From Terriglobia bacterium (GTDB lineage Bacteria; Acidobacteriota; Terriglobia; Terriglobales; Acidobacteriaceae), in assembly GCA_020073385.1 (NCBI GenBank), contig JAIQFH010000066.1, positions 1 to 34,010 on the forward strand: a stretch of DNA of 34,010 bases, written 5' to 3'. The notes beneath the pieces were generated by a model. That model worked only from the letters and a program-made list of their open reading frames with translations. It ran no database searches and was not told the origin of the DNA. Of the stretch, positions 1 through 7,555 are shown piece after piece. A program made the position numbers and the translations under genes. Every line of letters begins with the position of its first letter. The stretch's first letter is position 1.

Positions 1-219
1 GCCTTGGATTCTCTCCCTGAGAAATACCGCACCGTACTAATCTTGCGGGATGTACAGCATCTCAGCATTACCGAGACTGCACAGGTGCTCGGCCTGTCAG
101 AAGCGAACGTGAAGACCAGACTATCTCGTGCCCGCCTGCAAATGCGTGACGCGTTAGCGCCTGGCTTCGATGGAGCGTGGAGTCGAGGAAGAAACTACGA
201 GAAAGTTCGGCCCTTCTGA
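1..219 (+). CDS. ECF-type RNA polymerase sigma factor, C-terminal part (5' truncated by window)
   Basis: The reading frame is open from the first base, so the gene begins outside the window. The visible 72 residues are sigma-70 region 4: a helix LPEKYRTVLILRDVQHLSI followed by the recognition helix-turn-helix TETAQVLGLSEANVKTRLSRAR, which binds the -35 element in ECF factors. The tail ends in GFDGAWSRG and KVRPF, which I recall from acidobacterial ECF factors. Such genes are normally followed by a zinc-finger anti-sigma gene. Here the stop codon overlaps a 30-codon ORF (TGATG) and then an LtrA-type gene, so no ordinary anti-sigma partner is adjacent. The region 4 assignment is firm; the regulon is unknown. 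Confidence 0.9.
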   Translation, partial: ALDSLPEKYRTVLILRDVQHLSITETAQVLGLSEANVKTRLSRARLQMRDALAPGFDGAWSRGRNYEKVRPF

Positions 220-311
220 TGTGGAGCCCGGCTCCATTCAGTGAGTTGCAAACGGAGTTTGAGAAAGAAGCTTCTCCCGCTGATCGATTTGAAAAGGTAA
301 GACTCTCTTGA
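219..311 (+). CDS. 30-codon ORF translationally coupled to the sigma factor
   Basis: The ATG overlaps the sigma factor stop in a TGATG arrangement, typical of translational coupling. The ORF ends 7 bases before the LtrA start. The predicted peptide is hydrophilic and acidic (contains FSELQTEFEKEA) and has no membrane segment and no Cys/His pair, so it is not a recognisable anti-sigma zinc finger. The segment ELxxEFExxxxPxxRFxK slightly resembles the end of YfbR/HDDC2-type HD-domain proteins, but on too few residues to trust. It could be a real microprotein, a remnant of a lost gene, or chance. Confidence 0.3.
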   Translation: MWSPAPFSELQTEFEKEASPADRFEKVRLS

Positions 312-318
312 GTTTTCA

Positions 319-1551
319 ATGAGCTGGCAAACACTCATCCCCGTCCGGCCCGTTCGACTTTGGTCAGCCGATCCCAGCCAATCTAGACGCGCCTCCTGGC
401 TGGAACTTTTCTTTGATTTAATCTTCGTGGCCGCGGTCGCTCAGGTAGGAGTGCCGTTGGGTGTGGACTATACCCTTCATGGTCTGGTGCGTTACGGGCT
501 CATGTTCTTGCTTATCTGGTGGGCATGGTTGGGGCACACCATGTACTCCACCCGCTTCGACGCCGATGACGTCGTGCAGCGTTTACTCACTCTCTTACAG
601 ATCTTTGCCGCTGCTGCAATGGCCGCCAACGCAAAATCCGCTTTCGACAGCCGAGATTCTGCTGGTTTCGCGGCTGCATACGCGGTCTTGCGCGCCGTTC
701 TTGTCGTTCAATATCTCCGAGCCCGCCGGCTAACGGGAACGCGCCGACTAACCACGTTGTACGCTGTCGGATTTGGGGCCGCCGCCTTCCTTTGGGTGGT
801 AGCCGCCATCTTTTCCGCTCCCATTCGCTTCTGGCTCTGGGCTGCAGCGCTACTGATTGATTTAGGAACACCTTGGCTTGCAGGTCAGCACACGCACAAA
901 TGTCCCCCTGATGCGGAGCATCTTCCGGAACGATTCGGCTTATTCACCATCATTCTACTGGGTGAGTCCGTGGCCTCCGTCATGCACGGCATGGAAAGCC
1001 AGGACATGTGGAGTCCGTCAGCCGCAGTCTCGGCTTTCACGGGTCTCAGTTTGGCGTTTGGATATTGGTGGTGGTATTTCGATGGAGCACGCGGCGCTGC
1101 TAAGCGTCATGTCACATCAGATCACAAAACACTTCTGTTCCAAATATGGAGCTATGCACACCTTCCGCTCTATCTGTGTGTCGCAGTCGTCGGTGTGGGA
1201 GTCGAGCACGTAATCTCTTTGCCACCGGGTGTGCCTCTGCACCGAGAAGACGCTTGGATCCTCACTGGGGCTGCGGCAACTTTAATGACAACGCTCACCA
1301 TCATTGGATTCACATCCGATGACTCTCAGATGCGGCGCCCAAGTTTGGCGCGGTGGGCGGTCCACTTTGCGTTGTGTTTGGCTGCACTACCGGCCTCGTT
1401 GGTGGCTACGGCTCTGCCTCCGTGCATGCTTCTCATATATTTGGGCTTCCTATGTGCAGTGCAGGTGATGCTGCTGACCACTGATACCGTCGAGCAACAT
1501 CGCGAAGAATCAGAAGAACTCGAACTGCTCGTCGAGCTTCAGAGACAATGA
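319..1551 (+). CDS. LtrA (low temperature requirement A) family membrane protein
   Basis: A 410-residue, strongly hydrophobic protein with about ten predicted membrane helices. The N-terminal signature ASWLELFFDLIFVAAVAQ (about residues 26-43) and the following WWAWLGHTMYSTRFDADDV are hallmarks of the LtrA family; FGLFTIILLGESV in the middle is another conserved block. The Listeria founder was tied to growth at low temperature, but the molecular role is unknown; a transporter-like role in the inner membrane is a guess. The ATG at 319 follows the small coupled ORF by 7 bases and has only a poor Shine-Dalgarno sequence, which fits translation by coupling or reinitiation. The length is typical for the family. 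Confidence 0.88.
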   Translation: MSWQTLIPVRPVRLWSADPSQSRRASWLELFFDLIFVAAVAQVGVPLGVDYTLHGLVRYGLMFLLIWWAWLGHTMYSTRFDADDVVQRLLTLLQIFAAAAMAANAKSAFDSRDSAGFAAAYAVLRAVLVVQYLRARRLTGTRRLTTLYAVGFGAAAFLWVVAAIFSAPIRFWLWAAALLIDLGTPWLAGQHTHKCPPDAEHLPERFGLFTIILLGESVASVMHGMESQDMWSPSAAVSAFTGLSLAFGYWWWYFDGARGAAKRHVTSDHKTLLFQIWSYAHLPLYLCVAVVGVGVEHVISLPPGVPLHREDAWILTGAAATLMTTLTIIGFTSDDSQMRRPSLARWAVHFALCLAALPASLVATALPPCMLLIYLGFLCAVQVMLLTTDTVEQHREESEELELLVELQRQ

Positions 1552-1601
1552 ACCACAACACAAGGTCCCCCGATAAAGGCGCAGTCGAGAACCTAGTGCG
1601 G

Positions 1602-1634
1602 GCGGCCTTCCGCGTTTTCTACTTTTAGTATAGT
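1602..1634 (+). promoter_or_regulatory. Short hairpin and -10 box directly before the next gene
   Basis: GCGG-CCTT-CCGC (1602-1613) can form a 4-bp hairpin and is followed by a T-rich run; it is a weak terminator candidate for the LtrA gene. TATAGT at 1629-1634 is a good -10 hexamer, 6 bases before the ATG at 1641. This would place the transcription start at or next to the start codon, i.e. a leaderless message. No good -35 box is visible at 16-18 bp. Confidence 0.35.
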
Positions 1635-1640
1635 CAACAG

Positions 1641-2087
1641 ATGCGAGACCGCCCCAACTCTGACACCGACAAAGTTGTTGGGCCGCGCGGGATTACTGCC
1701 GTAGGCGTCTTCTTGTTCTTCGGTGCAACCATGGCTTCGCTTGCCGGGACGACATTGACTTGGCCCGGCACATTCCTTGATAGGCTGTGGGCTCTCAATC
1801 CCGCAACTCATAAACAGCTTGCGACTTTTGCCAAACCAGCGGGGGTTCTGTTTTTGCTACTTGCCGCAACATTGGCGCTCGCGGCGACGGGCTGGTTCAA
1901 ACAGCGCCTTTGGGGGTGGAGATTGGCCGTGGCTGTTATCGCAACCCAGGTGCTTGGTGATCTGGTCAATTTCTTCAGGGGCGATTATTGGCGAGGCGGG
2001 GTTGGCTTCAGCATTGCGAGCGCGCTCTTGTTTTATCTCTTACGTCCAGCGGTGAGAGCGGTCTTTAATGGGACCCCTCTGCCATGA
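1641..2087 (+). CDS. Small integral membrane protein, unknown function
   Basis: 148 residues with four hydrophobic segments (about 18-40, 64-86, 93-111 and 118-136), probably four membrane helices, with a charged N-terminus. Motifs TLTWPGTFLDRLWALNP and LGDLVNFFRGDYWRGGVG look like conserved loops, but I cannot attach a function. The last bases overlap the ATG of the Na+/H+ antiporter (ATGA at 2084-2087), so the two are cotranslated. A role connected to ion transport is suggested only by this coupling. No Shine-Dalgarno sequence is evident at the ATG; the -10 box lies just upstream. Confidence 0.75.
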   Translation: MRDRPNSDTDKVVGPRGITAVGVFLFFGATMASLAGTTLTWPGTFLDRLWALNPATHKQLATFAKPAGVLFLLLAATLALAATGWFKQRLWGWRLAVAVIATQVLGDLVNFFRGDYWRGGVGFSIASALLFYLLRPAVRAVFNGTPLP

Positions 2088-3304
2088 CGGCGATCTCTGG
2101 TGTGGAATTCCTAATCTGGCTTCTGATCGCCGCGTCGGCCATCGCGGTGTTGGCGAAATACCTACGAATTCCTTACACCGTGGCACTTGTTCTCGGGGGA
2201 TTACTCCTGGGCCTGCTTCGTTTACCGTTTTTGTCGCCGCTTCAACCGGACCAGCGTCCGCATTGGCTAACCCCCGATGTAATTCTGATTCTGTTTCTGC
2301 CTGCCCTTGTCTTTGAAGGAAGCGTCAAGATTCAGGTGCGAGACCTTTTGCGTGACTGGGCGCCGCTTCTAGTTTTAGCAAATGTCGGGGTTCTGCTGGC
2401 TACTCTTGTGACGGGTTACCTAGTTCACTGGGCGATTGGCTTACCGATTTTGATTGCACTGATGTTCGGGGCGATCATCTCTGCTACGGATCCTATTTCC
2501 GTCCTAGCCATTTTCAAAGACCTCAGAATGAACAAGCGGCTATCGGTCATCATTGAGGGCGAGAGTCTCTTGAATGATGGGACGGCGGTGGTCGTTTTCC
2601 AGATTCTCTTCGCTGGCGTGGTTGTCGGCGGACTCGGTGGAGGAAAGGGAATCGGGCAGTTTCTCCTGGCAGTCCTAGGGGGAGCGGCTCTTGGGTTTGG
2701 CGTGGGGTACACGGGAAGCAAGATCACGCAAACGATCGACGATCCTCAAATTGAGATCACGCTGACCACCATCATTGCCTACGGCAGTTACCTACTCGCC
2801 AATCATCTGCATTTATCGGGTGTCATTGCGACCGCATCGGCGGGGCTGATGATCGGAAATTTTGGCGCTAAGAAAGGCATGAGTGCCCAGACTAGAACTG
2901 CGTTGGAATCGTTCTGGGAATACCTCGCCTTTGTGATGAACTCCTTAATATTTTTGCTCATCGGTCTGGAGGTCCACCTCGATGCCCTGGCTCACGCTTG
3001 GCGTCCTGTACTCTTCGCAATCGCGGCCGTGCTGATCGGCCGGTCCCTTTCCGTTTATCTTCTGATTCCGGTGAGCAACATGTTTGCCGAGAACATTCCC
3101 ATTCGTTGGCAGCATGTGATGGTCTGGGGTGGCTTGCGCGGTGCTCTGGCTCTGGCTTTAGCACTCAGCCTCGACAATACCTTCCCCTACCGAGATCGGA
3201 TACTGGATTTGACCTTTGGAGTCGTCGTCTTTTCCATCCTGCTGCAAGGCCTCACGGTGAAGCCATTGCTTAGGGTCCTGGGCCTTGCCGACGGTCGAGC
3301 CTAA
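2084..3304 (+). CDS. CPA1-family Na+/H+ antiporter (NhaP-like)
   Basis: A 406-residue polytopic inner-membrane protein with about 11-12 hydrophobic helices, exchanging Na+ (or K+) for H+. Diagnostic CPA1 blocks are visible: FLPALVFEGS (about 71-80), the SATDPISVLAIFKDL segment with the TDP triad (135-137), and EGESLLNDGTAVVVF with the ND pair (164-165), the ion-binding helix. WGGLRGALALALALSL near the C-terminus is the conserved cytoplasmic-end motif. There is no long cytoplasmic tail, so this is the short NhaP form. It starts at the ATG overlapping the previous gene's stop. Substrate preference cannot be read from sequence. Confidence 0.93.
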   Translation: MTAISGVEFLIWLLIAASAIAVLAKYLRIPYTVALVLGGLLLGLLRLPFLSPLQPDQRPHWLTPDVILILFLPALVFEGSVKIQVRDLLRDWAPLLVLANVGVLLATLVTGYLVHWAIGLPILIALMFGAIISATDPISVLAIFKDLRMNKRLSVIIEGESLLNDGTAVVVFQILFAGVVVGGLGGGKGIGQFLLAVLGGAALGFGVGYTGSKITQTIDDPQIEITLTTIIAYGSYLLANHLHLSGVIATASAGLMIGNFGAKKGMSAQTRTALESFWEYLAFVMNSLIFLLIGLEVHLDALAHAWRPVLFAIAAVLIGRSLSVYLLIPVSNMFAENIPIRWQHVMVWGGLRGALALALALSLDNTFPYRDRILDLTFGVVVFSILLQGLTVKPLLRVLGLADGRA

Positions 3305-3369
3305 ACGAATACTAAGTCCCGCCAAGACTCTGGTCGATGCTTCCTGCCCGGAGTGCTGTAGCGACACGT

Positions 3370-3398
3370 TTGGATCGCGCGGAATCCTCCGATATAAT
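3370..3398 (+). promoter_or_regulatory. Sigma-70-type promoter for the 3414 gene
   Basis: TTGGAT (3370-3375), a 17-bp spacer and a perfect TATAAT (3393-3398). The predicted start is near 3405, leaving a 5' leader of only about 9 bases before the ATG at 3414. It is the best promoter in the window by match and spacing. Confidence 0.65.
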
Positions 3399-3413
3399 CA
3401 CAACCACACTTCA

Positions 3414-3707
3414 ATGATTCCTGGACGCATTGGATGCGAACTAGCAGTACTGACCATTCTTTGCGTCCTGATGATCTTCTTCTTTCCCTTGATGCAGGGG
3501 CCGTATTCCGTGGTAAACGGACCTACCACTGTCTTTCAGGCGGCGCGAGCCGCGGCTCGGTTGCGGATCGTCATCGTGCAGGGCGCCCTGAACTCCCTGG
3601 GGAGCTTCCTGATTTCTCCCCTCGTCATTCTCTCTTGGGTGTTGCTTTCACAGGCTGAATTTCGCTCAGTTGGCTTGCCCGAGTACAACACCATCCTCCG
3701 TTGCTGA
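3414..3707 (+). CDS. Small hydrophobic protein of an acidobacterial-type hypothetical family
   Basis: 97 residues. Two hydrophobic stretches (about 7-22 and 57-80) flank a central segment with QGPYSVVNGPTTVFQAARAAA, and the chain ends in a short tail. The function is unknown; I have an impression of similar small proteins with 'QGPYSVVxGPxT' in acidobacterial genomes but cannot verify it. An upstream in-frame start at 3285 would add 43 hydrophilic residues overlapping the antiporter. The ATG at 3414 is preferred because it follows the 3370-3398 promoter directly. The protein probably sits in the inner membrane. Confidence 0.7.
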   Translation: MIPGRIGCELAVLTILCVLMIFFFPLMQGPYSVVNGPTTVFQAARAAARLRIVIVQGALNSLGSFLISPLVILSWVLLSQAEFRSVGLPEYNTILRC

Positions 3708-3869
3708 TTCTCTCCGGATTGTCGTTCTAGAACCAATCAATCTTTCAATTCGATTTCAGCGGGCCGAAGTGGAGAATGTGGCTTGACATGCGTCCAACTT
3801 ATACGGGATGCAATCAGGCTTCCAGCTCGCCTCCGCCCTACAAAGCGCAATCAGAGAGGTATGCGTCTG

Positions 3870-5612
3870 ATGGGACATTCCCCCGAAGTGAGTGAAAGCG
3901 GCGATACGAGCGGGAGTTGGTGGAAAACTCCACTCTTACATCGGGTCGCAAGACTGCGCGAACGCGAGGATCAAGTGTTCCTCATCCTGGCGCTGGTGAT
4001 CGGCGCTCTGACTGGGCTCGCGGTCGTCGCTTTCATCCTGCTCACAGAACGCATGGGGATGCGCCTGTATCCGGTCGGCGGTGCTTCCTGGCGACGTCTG
4101 TTGTTTCCGGTCGTGGGCTCGCTCGGAATCGGTTACCTGCTGTTTCGTTATTTTCCCTACGCGCGAGGCAGCGGAGTACCGCAGACCAAGGCTGCTCTCT
4201 TTGCACGCGAAGGCCGCATCACGCTGCGCACTGTGCTTGGAAAGTTCTTTTGCACATCTGCAACTCTCGCCAGCGGAATCCCGCTTGGCCGCGAAGGACC
4301 TTCCGTTCAAGTCGGCGCAGGCATTGCTTCAGTGCTCGGCCGCTTCTTAGGATTACGTCCCGAAAAGGTGAAGGCGCTCTTGCCGGTCGGTGCGGCGGCC
4401 GCAATTGCGGCCGCTTTCAACACGCCCCTTGCTGCAGTATTGTTTGCGCTCGAAGAGATTGTCGGAGACCTTCATGCACCCGTGCTGGGCTCAGTGGTGC
4501 TTGCCTCCGCCACTTCTTGGGTAGTGCTTCGCCTCCTGCTCGGCAACAACCCACTGTTTAGGGTCCCGCAATACCAATTGGTGCATCCGCTGGAATTTGC
4601 GATCTATGCGCTACTCGGGATTGCTGGCGGACTGGTCTCAGTGGCCTTCACGAAACTTCTGTTGGGCATGCGGGAACGTTTTCTTCGCTTCCCGCAAGAA
4701 ACACTCTGGCTTCAACCTCTAGCGGGTGGACTGGTAGTCGGCCTCATGGGATTGGTTGTGCCGCAGGTCTTAGGTGTCGGTTATGGCTATGTCGGCGATG
4801 CCTTGAATGGAACGATGGCGCTAAAACTGATGCTTGTTTTGGTTGTGCTGAAGCTTCTAGCTGTCGCCACGAGTTATGCCTCCGGCAATGCGGGAGGCAT
4901 TTTCGGCCCCTCCCTTTTCATTGGTGCGATGCTCGGCGGTGCCGTAGGCACGGGGGCACATCATTTGTTTCCCGCCTTCACTGCAACGCCAGGTGCCTAC
5001 GCGCTAGTAGGGATGGGAGCCGTCTTCGCTGGCATAGTGCGCGCTCCGATGACCTCGGTTCTGATGATCTTTGAGATGACACAGGACTATGCCGTGATCG
5101 TTCCACTGATGATTGCGAATCTGGTAAGCCTTTTCATCTCTTCACGCTTGCAGCGACAGCCCATCTACGAAGCCCTGGCAGTACAGGATGGGATTCACTT
5201 GCCGACGGCGGAAGGGCGGCAGCAACATGGGCAGCGTCGGGTAGCGCGTGTGCTACGCCCGGCTACCGAATCATTGCCGGTCGATATTACGGTTCAGGAA
5301 GCCCTGCAGCATGTTCGCGCGAGCAAATCTCGAACCTGGCTCATCACGAATCAGCAAGGAGTAGTCGGACTGATTACCTTGTCGACACTCGAACGAGCAG
5401 CGGGAGAGGATGACACCAAGAAATTGAGTGCGATGGTCGATCCGCTTACTTTCCCGCATATCCACGCCGATCAGGGACTGGATCTCGCGCTCGACCGTAT
5501 GGGATCGAACCAAGTGGAGATTCTGCCGGTCGTGAGCCGTGCTGATGTGCACAAATTGGAAGGCATCGTGACCCTGCGAGATGTTTTAGATTCTTACGGC
5601 ATTCGCGGTTAG
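3870..5612 (+). CDS. ClC-type chloride channel/antiporter with C-terminal CBS pair
   Basis: About 580 residues. The ClC selectivity-filter motifs are all present: GSGVP (near 3 o'clock in the first third, codons at about 4167-4181), GREGPSVQ (about 4287-4310) and GIFGPSLFIGA (about 4893-4925), embedded in 10+ hydrophobic helices. The Glu of GREGP is the gating glutamate of chloride/proton exchangers. The last ~130 residues form two CBS domains (one around LPVDITVQEALQHV, the other around DPLTFPHIHADQGLDLAL) that probably sense nucleotides. GAGAGG upstream is 10 bases from the ATG at 3870 but only 1 base from the ATG at 3861, so 3870 is preferred; a TTG at 3783 extends the frame but has no support. 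It exports or exchanges Cl- across the inner membrane. Confidence 0.92.
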   Translation: MGHSPEVSESGDTSGSWWKTPLLHRVARLREREDQVFLILALVIGALTGLAVVAFILLTERMGMRLYPVGGASWRRLLFPVVGSLGIGYLLFRYFPYARGSGVPQTKAALFAREGRITLRTVLGKFFCTSATLASGIPLGREGPSVQVGAGIASVLGRFLGLRPEKVKALLPVGAAAAIAAAFNTPLAAVLFALEEIVGDLHAPVLGSVVLASATSWVVLRLLLGNNPLFRVPQYQLVHPLEFAIYALLGIAGGLVSVAFTKLLLGMRERFLRFPQETLWLQPLAGGLVVGLMGLVVPQVLGVGYGYVGDALNGTMALKLMLVLVVLKLLAVATSYASGNAGGIFGPSLFIGAMLGGAVGTGAHHLFPAFTATPGAYALVGMGAVFAGIVRAPMTSVLMIFEMTQDYAVIVPLMIANLVSLFISSRLQRQPIYEALAVQDGIHLPTAEGRQQHGQRRVARVLRPATESLPVDITVQEALQHVRASKSRTWLITNQQGVVGLITLSTLERAAGEDDTKKLSAMVDPLTFPHIHADQGLDLALDRMGSNQVEILPVVSRADVHKLEGIVTLRDVLDSYGIRG

Positions 5613-5650
5613 ATTACCTTCGAGATTCGCCTGTCCTTTAGCTGTCCAAT

Positions 5651-5706
5651 AACGCTTCCCAGGCGTTCCTTACAAGGCTTTTCGGTAGCCACCCGCGTCT
5701 TGTAAG
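5651..5706. repeat. Two inverted repeats after the ClC gene
   Basis: AACGC/GCGTT (5651-5655 and 5663-5667) and a perfect 8-bp repeat CTTACAAG / CTTGTAAG (5669-5676 and 5699-5706). Neither is followed by a U-tract on the + strand, so they are poor intrinsic terminators. They lie between the chromosomal ClC gene and the tRNA fragment, i.e. at the edge of the mobile region. Confidence 0.4.
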
Positions 5707-5728
5707 TTGTTGAAATTCCGTATTCCTG

Positions 5729-5777
5729 TGGGCTCATAACCCAAAGGTCGGTGGTTCAAATCCACCCCCCGCAACCA
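5729..5777 (+). pseudogene. 3' half of an initiator tRNA (tRNA-fMet, CAT anticodon); putative attachment site
   Basis: The fragment starts in the anticodon stem (TGGG) and contains loop CTCATAA with anticodon CAT, stem CCCA, variable loop AAGGTC, a perfect T-arm GGTGG-TTCAAAT-CCACC, acceptor strand CCCCGCA, discriminator A and encoded CCA. Three consecutive G:C pairs (GGG/CCC) in the anticodon stem and a 3' end CCCCGCAACCA mark it as initiator, not elongator, tRNA. No D-arm or 5' acceptor strand (xGCGGGG) is found upstream, so it cannot be a working gene. A 3' half-tRNA next to an integrase is the usual scar of site-specific integration; IntA starts 183 bases downstream. Confidence 0.88.
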
Positions 5778-5821
5778 ACCTTAAGCTCCACATATTGAGT
5801 GATTCCACAGATTCCCGCCCG

Positions 5822-5843
5822 AAACTGAATGAAAACTGAATGA
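5822..5843. repeat. Tandem 11-bp direct repeat near the tRNA scar
   Basis: Two perfect, abutting copies of AAACTGAATGA (5822-5832, 5833-5843), 45 bases beyond the tRNA fragment and before IntA. Direct repeats beside an att core are often arm-type binding sites of tyrosine recombinases; this role is inferred from position. Confidence 0.55.
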
Positions 5844-5855
5844 ACGATCTGCTAG

Positions 5856-5874
5856 ACTCTCCGAAATAGAGAGT
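5856..5874. repeat. 6-bp inverted repeat upstream of IntA
   Basis: ACTCTC (5856-5861) and GAGAGT (5869-5874) with a 7-base loop. It lies between the tandem repeats and the IntA start and could be an operator or part of the recombination site. Confidence 0.35.
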
Positions 5875-5960
5875 TCGCATGAGCGGATGGCCGTTTGTCA
5901 GTTTCGGCTCTTCGCGTTACAAAAAGCTGCTCTCCAAACTCAGTCTGTGGAGTTGAGTCG

Positions 5961-7319
5961 ATGGGGTCCCATCCGATCAGTCTAGAAGCCGCGGCAGACA
6001 TCCATTCGCCAACCTCCCTTTCCACCCAAACCGTTACCGTCTACACCCGCCACAACGAATCCTGCTCCAAGAACGGCGAGCCGTACTGGAAACGGTGCCA
6101 CTGCATGAAGTATCTCTACGTTTACCGAGAGAATACTTCTCGGCAGGTCAGCGCGAAGACACGGAGTTGGGAAAAGGCGGAGGAGCGGGCACAGGAAATC
6201 CGCGACTCGTGGAGTCCCGTCAAGGCCCTTCAGCGCGAACTAGAAGCAAAAGTCCGAAGAAGCGAGGCGCGCGAGGTACAGATCACGGATGCTGTTGCGC
6301 TGTTTTTGAAAGAAGTCGAACGTCTGAACCGCGAAGAGGCGACCCGAGCGAAATACCGCCTTACCCTGGAGGATCGACTCCTCAACTGGTGTGCGCAGCA
6401 GAAACCTACAGTTGCTCGCCTTTCCGAGTTGGACGTCGAGACTATGCGCCGGTGGATCCACTCGTGGCCCGGCGCACCAACCACCCGGCACAACCAGCAC
6501 CAGCGGGTTATCACGTTCTTTTTCTTTTGTGTCGAACAAGGATGGATGAAAGAGAATCCAGCCAGGAGAATCAAGAAAGTTGCTCCGGAGCAGGATGAGA
6601 CGCAGCCTTTCACCCGCGAACAATATGACGCGTTGATTCAAGCAACGTGGCTCTATGACAGTCGCGACGGCAAGAAGAATGGCGATACGGTGAACGCTCG
6701 CCGTGCACGCACGTATCTGAAGCTTTTGCGCTGGAGCGGCCTACGGGCCGGCGACGCTGCGTGTCTGTCCAGAGACAAGCTGCGGGACGATGATTCCCTT
6801 TTCCTGTACCAGAAGAAGGTCAAAGGCAAAGCAAGTTCGTCCGTCTATGGCTTACTGCCACACGACGTGGCCGAGGAGTTACGCAACGTGCCGCGTAACG
6901 CCTACACACATCCGAGCTATTTCTTTTGGAGTGGTCGCAGCAAACGTAAGAGCGAAGTTTCGAATTGGATCAAAATCTTTGGGAAGATTCTGGCCAAGGC
7001 TACCGAGACACATCCCAAGCTCTTCTTGGAGGCTGACGGCAGCTCTAGATCGGCCCACCTTCACATGCTGCGAGACACATTTGCGGTCGAGTACCTCCTT
7101 GCGGGCATGCCCTTGGAAGAGGTTTCCCGTTTGCTTGGTCACTCCAGTGTGCTGATTACGCAGAAGCACTACGCTCCTTGGGTTCTTGAGCGGCAGCAGA
7201 GGCTGGCAACGAGTGTTCGGACGGCGTGGTCGACGATGGGTCTGAACACCGCCGCCCCGGTAATCAACATAGCGGATGGGCGCTCGGGCAAAGTCGTGAG
7301 GCGCGCCGCGCGTTCTTAG
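5961..7319 (+). CDS. Tyrosine recombinase/integrase IntA
   Basis: Site-specific recombinase, 452 residues from the ATG at 5961, chosen because GGAG lies 8 bases upstream; the frame stays open back to 5895. An N-terminal Cys motif CSKNGEPYWKRCHC (about residues 35-48) is followed by an arm/core-binding SAM-like domain (about 105-205) and the catalytic domain. Catalytic residues seen: Arg262 in WSGLRAGD, Lys in QKKVKGK, His368-x-x-Arg371 in HLHMLRDTF, His394 in LLGHSS and nucleophile Tyr404 in QKHYAPW. All are intact, so it may be active. It sits just inside the tRNA-fMet scar, the expected place for the enzyme that targeted that tRNA. Confidence 0.92.
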   Translation: MGSHPISLEAAADIHSPTSLSTQTVTVYTRHNESCSKNGEPYWKRCHCMKYLYVYRENTSRQVSAKTRSWEKAEERAQEIRDSWSPVKALQRELEAKVRRSEAREVQITDAVALFLKEVERLNREEATRAKYRLTLEDRLLNWCAQQKPTVARLSELDVETMRRWIHSWPGAPTTRHNQHQRVITFFFFCVEQGWMKENPARRIKKVAPEQDETQPFTREQYDALIQATWLYDSRDGKKNGDTVNARRARTYLKLLRWSGLRAGDAACLSRDKLRDDDSLFLYQKKVKGKASSSVYGLLPHDVAEELRNVPRNAYTHPSYFFWSGRSKRKSEVSNWIKIFGKILAKATETHPKLFLEADGSSRSAHLHMLRDTFAVEYLLAGMPLEEVSRLLGHSSVLITQKHYAPWVLERQQRLATSVRTAWSTMGLNTAAPVINIADGRSGKVVRRAARS

Positions 7320-7363
7320 TACCTTCTCCTGGGTAACGGTTTCGGCTATTCATGTGCGGCGTA

Positions 7364-7392
7364 GCTGTCACCACCCATTTCGTGGTCACAGC
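7364..7392. repeat. 11-bp inverted repeat after IntA
   Basis: GCTGTCACCAC (7364-7374) and GTGGTCACAGC (7382-7392) pair with a single mismatch around a 7-base loop. It is 45 bases past the IntA stop and has no T-tract. It could be a terminator-like hairpin or a protein-binding site in the 236-bp gap before the HTH gene. Confidence 0.45.
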
Positions 7393-7508
7393 CAAATCGC
7401 GCCTACCGACACCAGAGACAGGGTAATTGCCGAAAATAGCAAGAAATAGCCCCATTCCCCTCTCGCACGCCTAGCGCAGAAGTCTCGGGCGTCTGGTAAA
7501 TCGTCCGT

Positions 7509-7553
7509 TTGACGAAATTTCAATCCCGTACTAAATACATCACACACGGTGTG
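7509..7553 (+). promoter_or_regulatory. Promoter and palindromic operator before the HTH/GNAT-like pair
   Basis: TTGACG (7509-7514), a 17-bp spacer and TAAATA (7532-7537) form a plausible promoter. The perfect palindrome CACAC-G-GTGTG (7543-7553) covers the predicted start site and ends 2 bases before the ATG at 7556. There is no room for a Shine-Dalgarno sequence, so the message may be leaderless. A protein bound here would block transcription; autoregulation by the HTH product is an inference. Confidence 0.45.
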
Positions 7554-7555
7554 CT

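Noticed and set aside
3285..3413. Longer N-terminus for the 3414 gene
   Set aside because: It overlaps the antiporter end, is hydrophilic and Cys-rich unlike the rest, and would bypass the TATAAT promoter.
3783..3811. TTGACA at 3783-3788 as a promoter for the ClC gene
   Set aside because: No -10 box lies at a 16-18 bp distance; the nearest TATAC-like string is only 11 bp away.
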